Of a DNA stretch of 5,663 nt, positions 1 to 5,663 are shown one piece after another. Both the position numbers and the translations under genes were made by a program. Origin of the DNA: Bacteroidales bacterium (GTDB taxonomy: Bacteria; Bacteroidota; Bacteroidia; Bacteroidales; P3). The notes under the pieces were generated by a model, which saw nothing but the letters and a program-made list of their open reading frames with translations, had not been told where the DNA came from and ran no database searches. Position 1 is the stretch's first letter. Each line of letters opens with the position of its first letter. The stretch is taken from contig JAFZEK010000144.1 in assembly GCA_017560705.1 (NCBI GenBank), positions 1-5,663 on the forward strand. The letters are read 5' to 3'.

Positions 1-3000
1 ATACCACTTTCATAACCTAATGCTGCAAGCTCATTAGCCTTTATTATATATTGTTCTTTTCTGTAGCTTGATCCGCTATGATAAGGCGAAGGATAAGAAG
101 TTGCACTTGTTGTAGCTAAATTTCCGACATGAACATCTTCGTAAACAACACCTAATCCTTTAACTTGGAAAGTAGTATTTTCATACAATAAATCTGTAAT
201 GTATGTATTTCCTATATGAAGTAAATTACCATTTTCATCATACCAAGCCAAAGTATCTGTCAAAGCTGAATTAGCATATAATGTATCAGATGTTCCATAA
301 AGAGTATGCCACAAAGTATCTACATCTGGAATTTCAGGAGTATAGAACGATTGAACTCTCAATTGAACAGTATCATTATATCTGTAAACATCGGCACTAT
401 TTTGATGTACCCACACTTTTACGTCATAATATCTGTTCAAATTATAGCTTCTCAAATCTGCTAATGTAGAGAATGTATGGTTTATTGAGCTAAATGGTCC
501 CAAAACTTGATTGATTGTATCTGCAGGATATAGAACTCCATCAACACTATATTGAACAACAGGATTATTTACTGTTCCAATACCCAAGTTGCTTAACTGT
601 AAAGAAATTGATTCATCATAAAGACCACAACCTTCGTTGGAAAGCTCAACATTTGTTACTGCTAAGTTCAAAGCGGGAATATTTTGAATAGTTATTTGTA
701 CAGGAGTACGATAACCCAAACATCCATTATCTCTATAGTTTACCAAGTTTGATTCTACAGAACCTAAAGTCATTGTATGAGGATTAGCATCACAAACTAC
801 CCATCCTGAAGACGAGTTAGAATTGATATTAATTCTACGAATACCAGAAGAACCTGGAGTTAAAACGTTAGTACCTGTCCAGATAGTTGATGGTACATTA
901 TATGTAGCCCAAGTATTTGGCAATTGATTCAAAACAACAGCATCTTTTATAGTATTATTATCCTTATAAATGATACCAACATTATTTGCAGTAGCATTAG
1001 ACATTGCAGATAATGCAAAGTTCGAATAGCATGTTTGAGAATTATAGTCTGTTCCTCTAGCATATTGAACTACAAAGGAAGCACCTGGTTGAACTGTAAC
1101 ATTAGGCAAAGCAACAATCTTGTTATTGTAGGATGCACTAGTACTAATCATTATCAAAGTATCCCCATATAAATTTATAGGATAGTTACCAACATTAGAC
1201 AACTCTACAGCTATATTAGTAGAACTAGACATAAATGATGGATAAGGATAAGTTACACCAGGATTAGATTTGTGATATTGAACTTCTGTAATCTTCAAAA
1301 GTTCAACTTCTGCTCTTTGAGAAATGTAGAATGTTGTATCACGATATAATGTATCCGTTTGAAGAGGTGTACCTCTATAGAAATGATTTTCTGTAGAATC
1401 ATTTTCATACCAATATACTACACCTGTAGCTGATGGCACATTCAATTGTGTTGCAGTAGCATAGTTTAAATGTATTGGTTGAACAGTAGGAGCTGCTAAT
1501 TGATATAATGATTCTACTATATGATGAATAGTATCGTTAGATCTGTCATCATCAGTAGATAAAGATGTCCAAATTTTGAAATCGTATGTTCTGTCACTTT
1601 GGAAGAAAGCCACAGACAAATCATTAGTCGATGGAGTAGTAAAATGGATAGTATCCATTGGTAATATTTCTCTATCTATCACATGCGAAGTCAAACCTGT
1701 ATTATTTCGTGTATAATATAATGTAGCACTATTAGCAGGAATAGTAGAATATCCATAGTTTTTCAACACTAATTCTATTTTTTCTGCATTTCCTAAAGTA
1801 CAAGATGTATATGGAGATAGAACATCATCTATAGATAAGTTATTAAACAAAGGAGCAGATTCGTATGCACCAATACAAGGAGCTACAGAATCTCTCAATG
1901 TTCCAAACATATCTGTTGTAATATCAGCTATAGGTGTACCAGCATTTTGAACAGCAAGACTCAATGTACGTAAGTCCATAGAAGTAATGTTCAAGAACAC
2001 TGGTTGTGACATTATAGAGTTAGTATCATGATATGCACCTGTTTCTGTATACAATCTATCTACCCAATCTGTAAGAGTAGCTACTTGTGTACTACCAAAT
2101 TTATTCAATATACTACCTGGTGAATAATACAAGTTGTAATCTATAACAAAATTATCATCGCTAGGAATGAAATTAAGCGCATAATTACCTTCAGTTGTAG
2201 ATGCAAATATATTATTCAACACATATATATCGGATGCACCACTACCACCTATGGTAGCTGCTGAAATATTTGAAGCTCCCGAAACACTTATCTTCGAAGA
2301 GTTGTATATATATTTCACTTTTTCAGCATCCATAATATTTACAGGAGTATATATTGTTTGGTTTGCTGCTGAATTTGTTGAAACAAACATATTGTTAGCT
2401 ACTATAGCATAACCAGCTGCTGAACCTGAAAAATCAGTTGCTCCAAAACAAGATGCTCCATTTGAAGAAAATACTTTATTATTCAGCACTCTACTTGGTC
2501 CATAACAGCTTTGTAACATTAATACGAAACTTGGATTGGTAGAAGTATTGTTAATAACGTTACTATCTATAATAACCGATATTTGGTTTGTTGCTCTGAT
2601 ACAAGACTCTTTTGCCATTTCAAAGTAAGAGCGATATACTCTATTGTTCGAAGCACAGTTATCTGATGCCGAACCCATCATATTTAACGCTACAACACCA
2701 CCTTTGAAAGAACAATGATCTACAGTGAAATCGCTAGCACCTCCAGTAAATAACAATGATGTCATACCTGCGATAGTACTATCTATAAATGTACAAGAGT
2801 CAAAGATACATCCACGGCTATTAATACCTAACTTAACTATGTATGGAGCATTTGTATTGGCACGTGAATTAAATAGTATATTTTTGAAACGTACATAAGA
2901 AGTATTTTGTAAATCCAAAGCACATGCACTGCTAACAGGGGTTGTTATAACAACACTACCTACTGTAGTATCCATTGGCTCAAATGTAACAATATTAGTA

Positions 3001-5126
3001 CTTGAAACACCTTGGATAGATGGCAAAGTTATTTGTCTTTCATATACTCCTGATGCCAATTTAACAGTCAAAGGACCATTAACTCCACATCGATATAATG
3101 CTTCAAAAATTTCATCTAGATTATTATAATCAGGAGTTGGACCACCCACATAACGAACACCAGACATAGGACCAGCACAAGCTATGAATGTTGTACCAAT
3201 TGTATCATTAAATGGTTCGTGGTCAATATAAATATCTGAGCCTATTCTAAGACTGTCTCCAACCCAAGCTACTACTCTTTTATACCCTGGTGTAAATTGA
3301 GCAGAAGTTGTAATAATAACAGGAGTACTTGTTTGTCCCGCTAAAGAACCACTCCAAGTGTATGATTGAGGTGCTCCTCCATCTATTGTATAATATATAG
3401 TAACACCATTTATTGTTGTAATACCCATGTTTCTCAAAGAAACTTGTATAGCAGTCGGTGTATTAGCTTGCGTAGATAAAGAAGGTGATAAAATACTTTC
3501 TATACCCAAGTCTTTCATTAAAGGCAGATTCTTATTCTGTTTGAATTTGAATACTGGTCTTTGTTGAAGTTCTGAACCACTCAAATAAGTACAAGGAGCA
3601 ATACCATAACTTGCCAAAAATGGCATAGACAACGATGATTTATTAGCTACAGTAGGCATCATTTGAAGAGTTGTAGCTGAGCCATCAAATTGATTATCGT
3701 AACATATCTGCATCAAAATATCATTACCCGAATAAAAGAATGTATCTAAGAATTCAATAGTAGCAGTTGTTCCACTTCCAGAAGGCAAAGTATATGTTCC
3801 AGAGTAAACAGTCTTCATATCAATCTTAGAAAAATTCGTTCCGTCTGTAGTATGAGTAGAATCCACATTCTGCATCTTGACAGTAAAATTATTCAAAGTT
3901 GCACCACCACCACCTGCTATTTGGAATTGCAAATTGGTAATTGCACCGTATGTATATCCTGCAGCTCTCAAAGTAGCTTTGTCATAAACATACTCACTTC
4001 TTACGTCACCACTAGATGCAAATGGATGGGCATTGGATGTAGTTGTTGAGTTTCCAACATTAGTTTGAACATCCTTACCACGAACGCAAGAATAATAACT
4101 AAAAGCAGATTCATCTGTAGGGAAAGTTGACTTATTATGATTGGATGTTGCATCCATAGCCACCAATCTAAAAGCAACCACTGTGTCGTATCCACAATAA
4201 GGGATTCTAGCACTCCAAATATTAGAAGAACCCTCACGTACCATATTTATTCTAGCTTGAGGTTCGCTACCCAACACATAATCTATATATATTGAATCAG
4301 CATCCATACCTTGAGCTACAGTTGTAGAAATATCAGCCTTGATAAGAACATCACGACTATAAGGATGTCGAGCTGGAGCTACAGTTGCTTGCACTGGATA
4401 TTCCAACATTTTTATTGTAGGAACAACTAACGAAGAAGGACTTGCCTTAACAACAATATTGTCCAACAACCATCCATAGTAAATTGGTCGTGTTTCAGCA
4501 CCTTGAGGCTGAGCAGCCTTAGGCAATCTAAAACGAATTTGCAATTTTCTATTTCCAGGCATCGCACTCGAGAACAAAGAACCTAAATTAAAACGTTCTT
4601 TCTTCCACATGGTGTTGTTTGGGGTAGTATTAACACCCCCATTCCACGCTGCTGCGTAAGAATAATCTGAAAAATAACCATTCAACTGAAAGTCTTCTGT
4701 TCCTCCAGTTGCCATGTCGTATTGACTACCACGCAATTGTGTCCAAGAAGACTCATCAATTCTTTTTACTTCAACAATACACCCAAAAGGCACTGACATT
4801 GAGGGTGGAAGTTGCATAGTAGACTGAGCTCTTACCTTACAAATATGCATAAACTCTAACGTAGCATACTGTAAGCTCGGTGCAGACTGCGACAAATCTA
4901 TTGTGTCCAACAACAAAACAGCATCATCCGTTCTTGTTTGTTGCAACAACAAAGCTCTTGACCCTCCCGAATACAATGTAGTACTATAAGTGTTACTACC
5001 AGTCAGTGTATAATTCTGCTGACTGCCCGATTCGAAACCTGTCGTGTACTTCGTCAAGATCTGAGCTTGCATCGAAAAATGCAAAATTAAGCCCAAAATT
5101 CCAAAAAGTATTACATGCTTTTTCAT
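1..5126 (-). CDS. Giant secreted multidomain surface protein (beta-helix, CARDB, Ig-like, lamin-tail modules), C-terminus beyond window
   Basis: An uninterrupted minus-strand reading frame of 1,708 codons runs off the left edge, so the protein is longer than this and its C-terminus is unseen. The start at 5126 is chosen because a signal peptide follows directly and an in-frame TAA lies 6 nt upstream (5130-5132). There is no Shine-Dalgarno sequence, only an A/T-rich leader, as is usual in Bacteroidota. Order of modules: signal peptide 1-21, jelly-roll 24-232, Ig/Fn3-like 233-360, beta-sandwich 361-533, CARDB-like 537-648, beta-helix 655-1090, CARDB-like 1096-1210, Ig-like 1211-1272, lamin-tail-like 1274-1482, CARDB-like 1485-1597, Ig-like 1600-1662, second beta-sandwich from about 1665. 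All recognised modules are binding or structural; I see no catalytic signature. The inferred role is an exported surface or adhesin-like protein, with T9SS the likely route. Substrate or partner is unknown. The gene appears intact over the visible part and has its own promoter; no neighbour is visible. Confidence 0.95.
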   Translation of the reverse strand, partial: MKKHVILFGILGLILHFSMQAQILTKYTTGFESGSQQNYTLTGSNTYSTTLYSGGSRALLLQQTRTDDAVLLLDTIDLSQSAPSLQYATLEFMHICKVRAQSTMQLPPSMSVPFGCIVEVKRIDESSWTQLRGSQYDMATGGTEDFQLNGYFSDYSYAAAWNGGVNTTPNNTMWKKERFNLGSLFSSAMPGNRKLQIRFRLPKAAQPQGAETRPIYYGWLLDNIVVKASPSSLVVPTIKMLEYPVQATVAPARHPYSRDVLIKADISTTVAQGMDADSIYIDYVLGSEPQARINMVREGSSNIWSARIPYCGYDTVVAFRLVAMDATSNHNKSTFPTDESAFSYYSCVRGKDVQTNVGNSTTTSNAHPFASSGDVRSEYVYDKATLRAAGYTYGAITNLQFQIAGGGGATLNNFTVKMQNVDSTHTTDGTNFSKIDMKTVYSGTYTLPSGSGTTATIEFLDTFFYSGNDILMQICYDNQFDGSATTLQMMPTVANKSSLSMPFLASYGIAPCTYLSGSELQQRPVFKFKQNKNLPLMKDLGIESILSPSLSTQANTPTAIQVSLRNMGITTINGVTIYYTIDGGAPQSYTWSGSLAGQTSTPVIITTSAQFTPGYKRVVAWVGDSLRIGSDIYIDHEPFNDTIGTTFIACAGPMSGVRYVGGPTPDYNNLDEIFEALYRCGVNGPLTVKLASGVYERQITLPSIQGVSSTNIVTFEPMDTTVGSVVITTPVSSACALDLQNTSYVRFKNILFNSRANTNAPYIVKLGINSRGCIFDSCTFIDSTIAGMTSLLFTGGASDFTVDHCSFKGGVVALNMMGSASDNCASNNRVYRSYFEMAKESCIRATNQISVIIDSNVINNTSTNPSFVLMLQSCYGPSRVLNNKVFSSNGASCFGATDFSGSAAGYAIVANNMFVSTNSAANQTIYTPVNIMDAEKVKYIYNSSKISVSGASNISAATIGGSGASDIYVLNNIFASTTEGNYALNFIPSDDNFVIDYNLYYSPGSILNKFGSTQVATLTDWVDRLYTETGAYHDTNSIMSQPVFLNITSMDLRTLSLAVQNAGTPIADITTDMFGTLRDSVAPCIGAYESAPLFNNLSIDDVLSPYTSCTLGNAEKIELVLKNYGYSTIPANSATLYYTRNNTGLTSHVIDREILPMDTIHFTTPSTNDLSVAFFQSDRTYDFKIWTSLSTDDDRSNDTIHHIVESLYQLAAPTVQPIHLNYATATQLNVPSATGVVYWYENDSTENHFYRGTPLQTDTLYRDTTFYISQRAEVELLKITEVQYHKSNPGVTYPYPSFMSSSTNIAVELSNVGNYPINLYGDTLIMISTSASYNNKIVALPNVTVQPGASFVVQYARGTDYNSQTCYSNFALSAMSNATANNVGIIYKDNNTIKDAVVLNQLPNTWATYNVPSTIWTGTNVLTPGSSGIRRININSNSSSGWVVCDANPHTMTLGSVESNLVNYRDNGCLGYRTPVQITIQNIPALNLAVTNVELSNEGCGLYDESISLQLSNLGIGTVNNPVVQYSVDGVLYPADTINQVLGPFSSINHTFSTLADLRSYNLNRYYDVKVWVHQNSADVYRYNDTVQLRVQSFYTPEIPDVDTLWHTLYGTSDTLYANSALTDTLAWYDENGNLLHIGNTYITDLLYENTTFQVKGLGVVYEDVHVGNLATTSATSYPSPYHSGSSYRKEQYIIKANELAALGYESG
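3..134 (-). other. Beta-sandwich domain, copy 2, cut by window edge (residues about 1665-1708)
   Basis: Residues 1676-1708 read TSYPSPYHSGSSYRKEQYII, then KANELAALGYESG. They align with copy 1 at 367-394 (HPFASSGDVRSEYVYDKATL, then RAAGYTYG). Shared features are the Y/H-P opening, a basic-E/Q-Y-(V/I) strand start, and a short helix ending in L-(R/A)-A-(A/L)-G-Y-x-x-G. Only the first quarter of the domain lies in the window, so this is a partial repeat rather than a truncated gene. Confidence 0.65.
141..329 (-). other. Short Ig-like domain 2 (residues 1600-1662)
   Basis: The segment has PDVDTLWHTLYG, then TDTLAWYDENGNLLHIG (1623-1639, W1628) and LLYENTTFQV (1646-1655). This aligns with Ig-like 1 (W1239, TTFYI) in the same order. 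It is followed directly by the second copy of the beta-sandwich domain, so the chain continues the same modular pattern past the window edge. Confidence 0.6.
336..674 (-). other. CARDB-like domain 3 (residues 1485-1597)
   Basis: The segment opens LNLAVTNVELSNEGC (1486-1500) and has ISLQLSNLGIGTV (1507-1519) followed by NPVVQYSVDGV, then a late YDVKVWVHQNSADVYRYNDTV strand. It shares the N-x-G-x-x-T-(I/V) centre and the 'v.YsvDG' strand with CARDB-like copies 1 and 2. It lies between the lamin-tail-like domain and the second Ig-like module. Confidence 0.6.
681..1307 (-). other. Lamin-tail-like (LTD) domain (residues about 1274-1482)
   Basis: The segment opens ELLKITEVQYHKS (1275 onward) and contains STNIAVELSNVGNYPINLYG, matching the '..yIEL.N.g..pvnLsG' strand of lamin-tail domains. 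Next come VALPNVTVQPGASFVVQYAR (an 'l.pG..f.v' strand), a long middle section and a final ATYNVPSTIWTGTNVLTPG. LTD modules are beta-sandwiches found in many bacterial exported proteins and may bind macromolecules or serve as spacers. The core match is clear over about 110 residues; the downstream part to about 1482 is less certain. Confidence 0.6.
1311..1496 (-). other. Short Ig-like domain 1 (residues 1211-1272)
   Basis: The segment has the order APTV (1212-1215), a VVYWYENDS strand (W1239) and LYRDTTFYI (1260-1268), ending just before the lamin-tail-like domain. This is the short Ig-like module common in large Bacteroidota exoproteins ('W/Y-Y-......-T-x-Y/F-x-V/I'). Copy 2 (1600-1662) has the same framework: AWYDENG (W1628) and LLYENTTFQV. 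The two are paralogous repeats of one chain; the role is probably structural or adhesive. Confidence 0.6.
1497..1841 (-). other. CARDB-like domain 2 (residues about 1096-1210)
   Basis: The segment opens NLSIDDVLSPYTSC and has LVLKNYGYSTI (1119-1129) with a following ATLYYTRN strand and a late FKIWTSLSTDDDRSNDTI strand. It matches CARDB-like copy 1 in order and spacing: the opening L-x-I-x-x-(I/V)-L-S-P (540-548 and 1097-1105) and the N-x-G-x-x-T-I centre are shared. It links the end of the beta-helix to the first Ig-like module. Confidence 0.6.
1857..3164 (-). other. Right-handed parallel beta-helix, pectin-lyase-like fold (residues about 655-1090)
   Basis: The entry is RYVGGPTPDYNNL (658-670), then ALYRCGVNGPLTVKLASGVY (676-695), a cap pattern I recognise from beta-helix proteins of Bacteroidota ('CGvsGPvt..i..G.Y.Eqi'). 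Short coils follow with repeated 'f.n..f', 'i..s..F', 'v.nN.f' strands (for example KNILFNSR, FDSCTFIDS, VDHCSFKGG, VLNNKVFSS, VLNNIFAS). The exit contains DYNLYYSP (996-1003), W1021 and the typical closing PCIGAYE (about 1083-1089). Some relatives of this fold are polysaccharide lyases, but I see no lyase catalytic motif, so binding or scaffolding is as likely as catalysis. Ten cysteines lie in this domain. Confidence 0.8.
3183..3518 (-). other. CARDB-like domain 1 (residues 537-648)
   Basis: The segment opens DLGIESILSP and contains the diagnostic-looking strand VSLRNMGITTI (562-572) followed by VTIYYTIDGG and a late KRVVAWVGDS strand. This resembles CARDB (cell-adhesion-related, bacterial) modules, which have 'v.l.N.G...t....v.y.idG' and end in a '..v.a.vD' strand. 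Two further copies in this protein share the same N-x-G centre: N566/G568 here, N1123/G1125 and N1513/G1515 in the others. The likely role is a spacer or adhesive beta-sandwich. Confidence 0.65.
3528..4046 (-). other. T9SS-associated-type beta-sandwich domain, copy 1 (residues about 361-533)
   Basis: The segment contains HPFASSGDVRSEYVYDKATL (367-386), followed by RAAGYTYGAITNLQFQI and then NNFTVKMQNV, KTVYSG, IEFLDTFFYSGNDILMQICYDN. This succession (a Y-P/H-P-F opening, a 'sEYvY...L.aAG...G.Itnl.F.i' helix and strand, 'FtVkM.N', 'tVYsG', 'F.YsG..nIl..i.yDN') is a domain I recognise from many large secreted Bacteroidota proteins that carry T9SS signals. Its function is not known to me. The opening of a second copy lies at the left edge of the window. 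Confidence 0.7.
4047..4430 (-). other. Ig/Fn3-like domain (residues about 233-360)
   Basis: This region starts VVPTIKMLEYPVQ (M240) and has the alternating pattern of a beta-sandwich: a DVLIKADIS strand, a DSIYIDYVLG strand, a SARIPYCGYDTVVAFRLVAMDA stretch and a terminal YYSC. The pattern recalls the Fn3/Ig-like segments that follow jelly-roll domains in secreted Bacteroidota proteins. The assignment rests on general strand pattern and position, so the family name is tentative. Confidence 0.45.
4431..5057 (-). other. N-terminal jelly-roll / MAM-like beta-sandwich domain (residues about 24-232)
   Basis: The segment opens with GFESG (30-34) and closes with GWLLDNIVV (W219, D222, N223). This matches the general pattern of concanavalin-like, MAM-like or cleaved-adhesin jelly-roll domains, which begin with an F-E strand and end with a G-W-x-(I/L)-D-(D/N)-(I/V) strand. 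Between them are alternating hydrophobic strands. Such domains bind carbohydrate or protein, or act as structural caps; no specific ligand can be read from the sequence. The exact family is uncertain. Confidence 0.6.
5064..5126 (-). other. Sec signal peptide (residues 1-21)
   Basis: The N-terminus has a basic start (MKKH), a hydrophobic core (VILFGILGLILHF) and a small-residue cleavage site SMQA followed by Q22, so signal peptidase I would cut after A21. No lipobox cysteine is present, which argues against a lipoprotein. The mature protein would start near QILTKYTTGFESG. A 'FES' strand this close to the mature N-terminus (F31-S33) is common at the start of jelly-roll domains in secreted Bacteroidota proteins. 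Confidence 0.9.
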
Positions 5127-5215
5127 CTTTTAGTATATTAATTATTTATTGTTTTTCAATTACATATATCAATATCTCCGACAAAAAAATGGTAATTTTC
5201 TTGCCTGAAAAGAAC
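5127..5215 (-). other. Predicted 5' leader, A/T-rich and without Shine-Dalgarno
   Basis: Between the predicted transcription start and the ATG, the leader is dominated by A and T, with the last 30 nt almost free of G and C. No GGAGG-like sequence sits at the usual distance from the ATG, in keeping with Bacteroidota translation initiation, which relies on unstructured A-rich leaders. A stem of 5 bp (TTTTC/GAAAA) is the only hairpin seen near the 5' end; no riboswitch is recognised. Confidence 0.4.
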
Positions 5216-5218
5216 TTA

Positions 5219-5250
5219 CAAATTTAGCCTTTTTTTCGTTGTAAACCAAA
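5219..5250 (-). promoter_or_regulatory. Predicted Bacteroidota-type promoter of the giant gene
   Basis: On the minus strand, TTTG (5250-5247, -33 element) is followed after 20 nt by TAAATTTG (5226-5219), an exact match to the TAnnTTTG -7 element recognised by the primary sigma factor of Bacteroidota. Centre-to-centre spacing is 26 bp, as expected. Transcription would begin near 5215, leaving a leader of about 90 nt. CAAAnnTA (the reverse complement of the -7 box) does not occur elsewhere in 5127-5663 by eye. Confidence 0.65.
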
Positions 5251-5260
5251 CTTTTATCGC

Positions 5261-5288
5261 ATTTTATTTTATTTATTTTTCTTTTTTC
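5261..5288 (-). promoter_or_regulatory. A-tract-rich stretch upstream of the -33 element
   Basis: The + strand reads as a run of T-tracts split by single A or C residues, so the minus strand is a series of A-tracts ending about 10 bp upstream of the -33 TTTG. Such sequence is intrinsically curved and resembles UP-element-like DNA that can raise promoter strength. The role is inferred from position and composition only. Confidence 0.35.
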
Positions 5289-5514
5289 TCGTTATCACTT
5301 TACATTTCAATGATTTAGAATTGTTTTTTTTATCCGTCATCCATTATCTTTATTCATTCATGCGAATTGTTGATTTCTTATACATTTATGACCCCAAAAA
5401 GCAAGAAAAAGTTCATAAGAATTCCTTAAATATCGATTTTCTAATGTTATATTTCCCTATTTTTCCTCGTATCAAATGAACGTATTTTTACATCGTTCTC
5501 TACATAAAAAAACA

Positions 5515-5528
5515 TTATTGATCAATAA
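5515..5528. repeat. Perfect 14-bp palindrome TTATTGATCAATAA
   Basis: The 14 bases equal their own reverse complement, with the centre between 5521 and 5522. The size and symmetry would suit a dimeric DNA-binding protein. A related half-site pattern, TTGAT-5-ATCAA, lies at 5541-5555. In AT-rich DNA such palindromes can arise by chance, and no regulator gene is visible. Confidence 0.4.
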
Positions 5529-5606
5529 ATCGATATCGCTTTGATGAATTATCAATAATCCTCCTCTTGTATACACTCAATAAAATATAATCTCAAAAAA
5601 GCTATA

Positions 5607-5640
5607 TTCAATAACAAATTATCTTATATATGTTATTGAA
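5607..5640. repeat. Inverted repeat A: 10-bp perfect arms, 14-nt loop
   Basis: TTCAATAACA (5607-5616) is exactly complementary to TGTTATTGAA (5631-5640). Read on the minus strand, the stem is followed after 6 nt by a T6 run (5600-5595), so it could be a weak intrinsic terminator for a minus-strand gene ending beyond 5663. The stem has only two G:C pairs, which makes this tentative. Its loop contains the left arm of inverted repeat B. Confidence 0.5.
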
Positions 5641-5659
5641 TTATCCCATATAAGATAAT
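5618..5659. repeat. Inverted repeat B: 12-bp perfect arms, interleaved with repeat A
   Basis: ATTATCTTATAT (5618-5629) is exactly complementary to ATATAAGATAAT (5648-5659), with 18 nt between. The right arm of repeat A (5631-5640) falls inside this loop, so in RNA the two stems would either exclude each other or form a pseudoknot-like arrangement. Perfect 12-bp arms are hard to dismiss as noise, but the arms are AT-rich, with one G:C pair each. No function is known. Confidence 0.5.
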
Positions 5660-5663
5660 CCAA

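Larger units (their letters stand above)
5127..5663. other. AT-rich non-coding region upstream of the giant gene
   Basis: These 537 bases contain no credible coding region on either strand; all frames are broken by frequent stops. They hold the predicted promoter and leader (5127-5250), the A-tract stretch (5261-5288), and a repeat-rich right end (5515-5663). Between about 5290 and 5514 I see nothing I can name beyond T-runs and AT-rich sequence. No tRNA, CRISPR repeat or insertion-sequence end is visible. The gene to the right is outside the window, so its orientation is unknown. Confidence 0.7.

Noticed and set aside
281..469. 62-codon open frame on the + strand
   Set aside because: It lies antisense inside the giant gene (Ig-like 2 and CARDB-like 3 region), has no start context, and its translation shows no family pattern.
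1857..3164. Beta-helix as a polysaccharide lyase
   Set aside because: The fold is recognisable, but I could not point to a lyase catalytic motif, so no enzyme activity is claimed.
3852..4049. 65-codon open frame on the + strand, cysteine- and serine-rich
   Set aside because: It is antisense to the well-supported beta-sandwich copy 1; its composition reflects the reverse reading of that coding sequence.
4001..4237. 78-codon open frame on the minus strand, leucine-rich, membrane-like
   Set aside because: It overlaps the giant gene in another frame of the same strand. The leucine and tryptophan richness comes from frame-shifted reading, and the main frame shows clear domain patterns here.
5006..5227. 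73-codon open frame on the + strand across the gene start
   Set aside because: It runs antisense over the signal peptide, leader and predicted promoter -7 box; no ribosome site or family pattern supports it.
5607..5640. Strong rho-independent terminator
   Set aside because: The stem has only two G:C pairs and the T-run is 6 nt away, so it is reported as an inverted repeat with only a weak terminator suggestion.
1..5663. CRISPR array, tRNA, mobile element or defence system
   Set aside because: No regularly spaced repeats, cloverleaf, transposase motif or second gene is visible. The repeats found are either protein modules or short AT-rich inverted repeats.

Overview
The window is almost entirely one very long minus-strand gene. 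It starts at 5126 and runs off the left edge without a stop, giving 1,708 complete codons, followed by 537 bases of AT-rich non-coding DNA (5127-5663). The DNA is AT-rich throughout. The domain style (Sec signal peptide, beta-sandwich, CARDB-like, Ig-like, right-handed beta-helix and lamin-tail modules in one chain), a TTTG/TAnnTTTG promoter and a start with no Shine-Dalgarno sequence all point to a member of the Bacteroidota. I cannot name a genus.

Layout of the protein, from 5126 leftwards: signal peptide (residues 1-21); N-terminal jelly-roll/MAM-like sandwich (about 24-232); Ig/Fn3-like domain (about 233-360); beta-sandwich copy 1 (about 361-533); CARDB-like 1 (537-648); right-handed beta-helix (about 655-1090); CARDB-like 2 (about 1096-1210); Ig-like 1 (1211-1272); lamin-tail-like domain (about 1274-1482); CARDB-like 3 (1485-1597); Ig-like 2 (1600-1662); and the first part of beta-sandwich copy 2 (about 1665-1708), cut by the window edge. 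No enzymatic motif was recognised. The best reading is a secreted, probably cell-surface or adhesin-like protein. Export by the type IX secretion system (T9SS) is an inference, because the C-terminal sorting domain would lie outside the window.

Upstream, a well-spaced Bacteroidota-type promoter (5219-5250, minus strand) would give a leader of about 90 nt. It is preceded by an A-tract-rich stretch (T-rich on the + strand, 5261-5288). The far right end (5515-5663) holds a perfect 14-bp palindrome, a cluster of CAATAA/TTATTG hexamers and two interleaved perfect inverted repeats of unknown role, possibly a terminator or regulatory structure of a neighbouring gene beyond 5663.

I see no RNA gene, CRISPR array, insertion sequence or multi-gene system. 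The window does not show an undescribed defence or mobile system; what is unusual is the size and modular architecture of the single gene.
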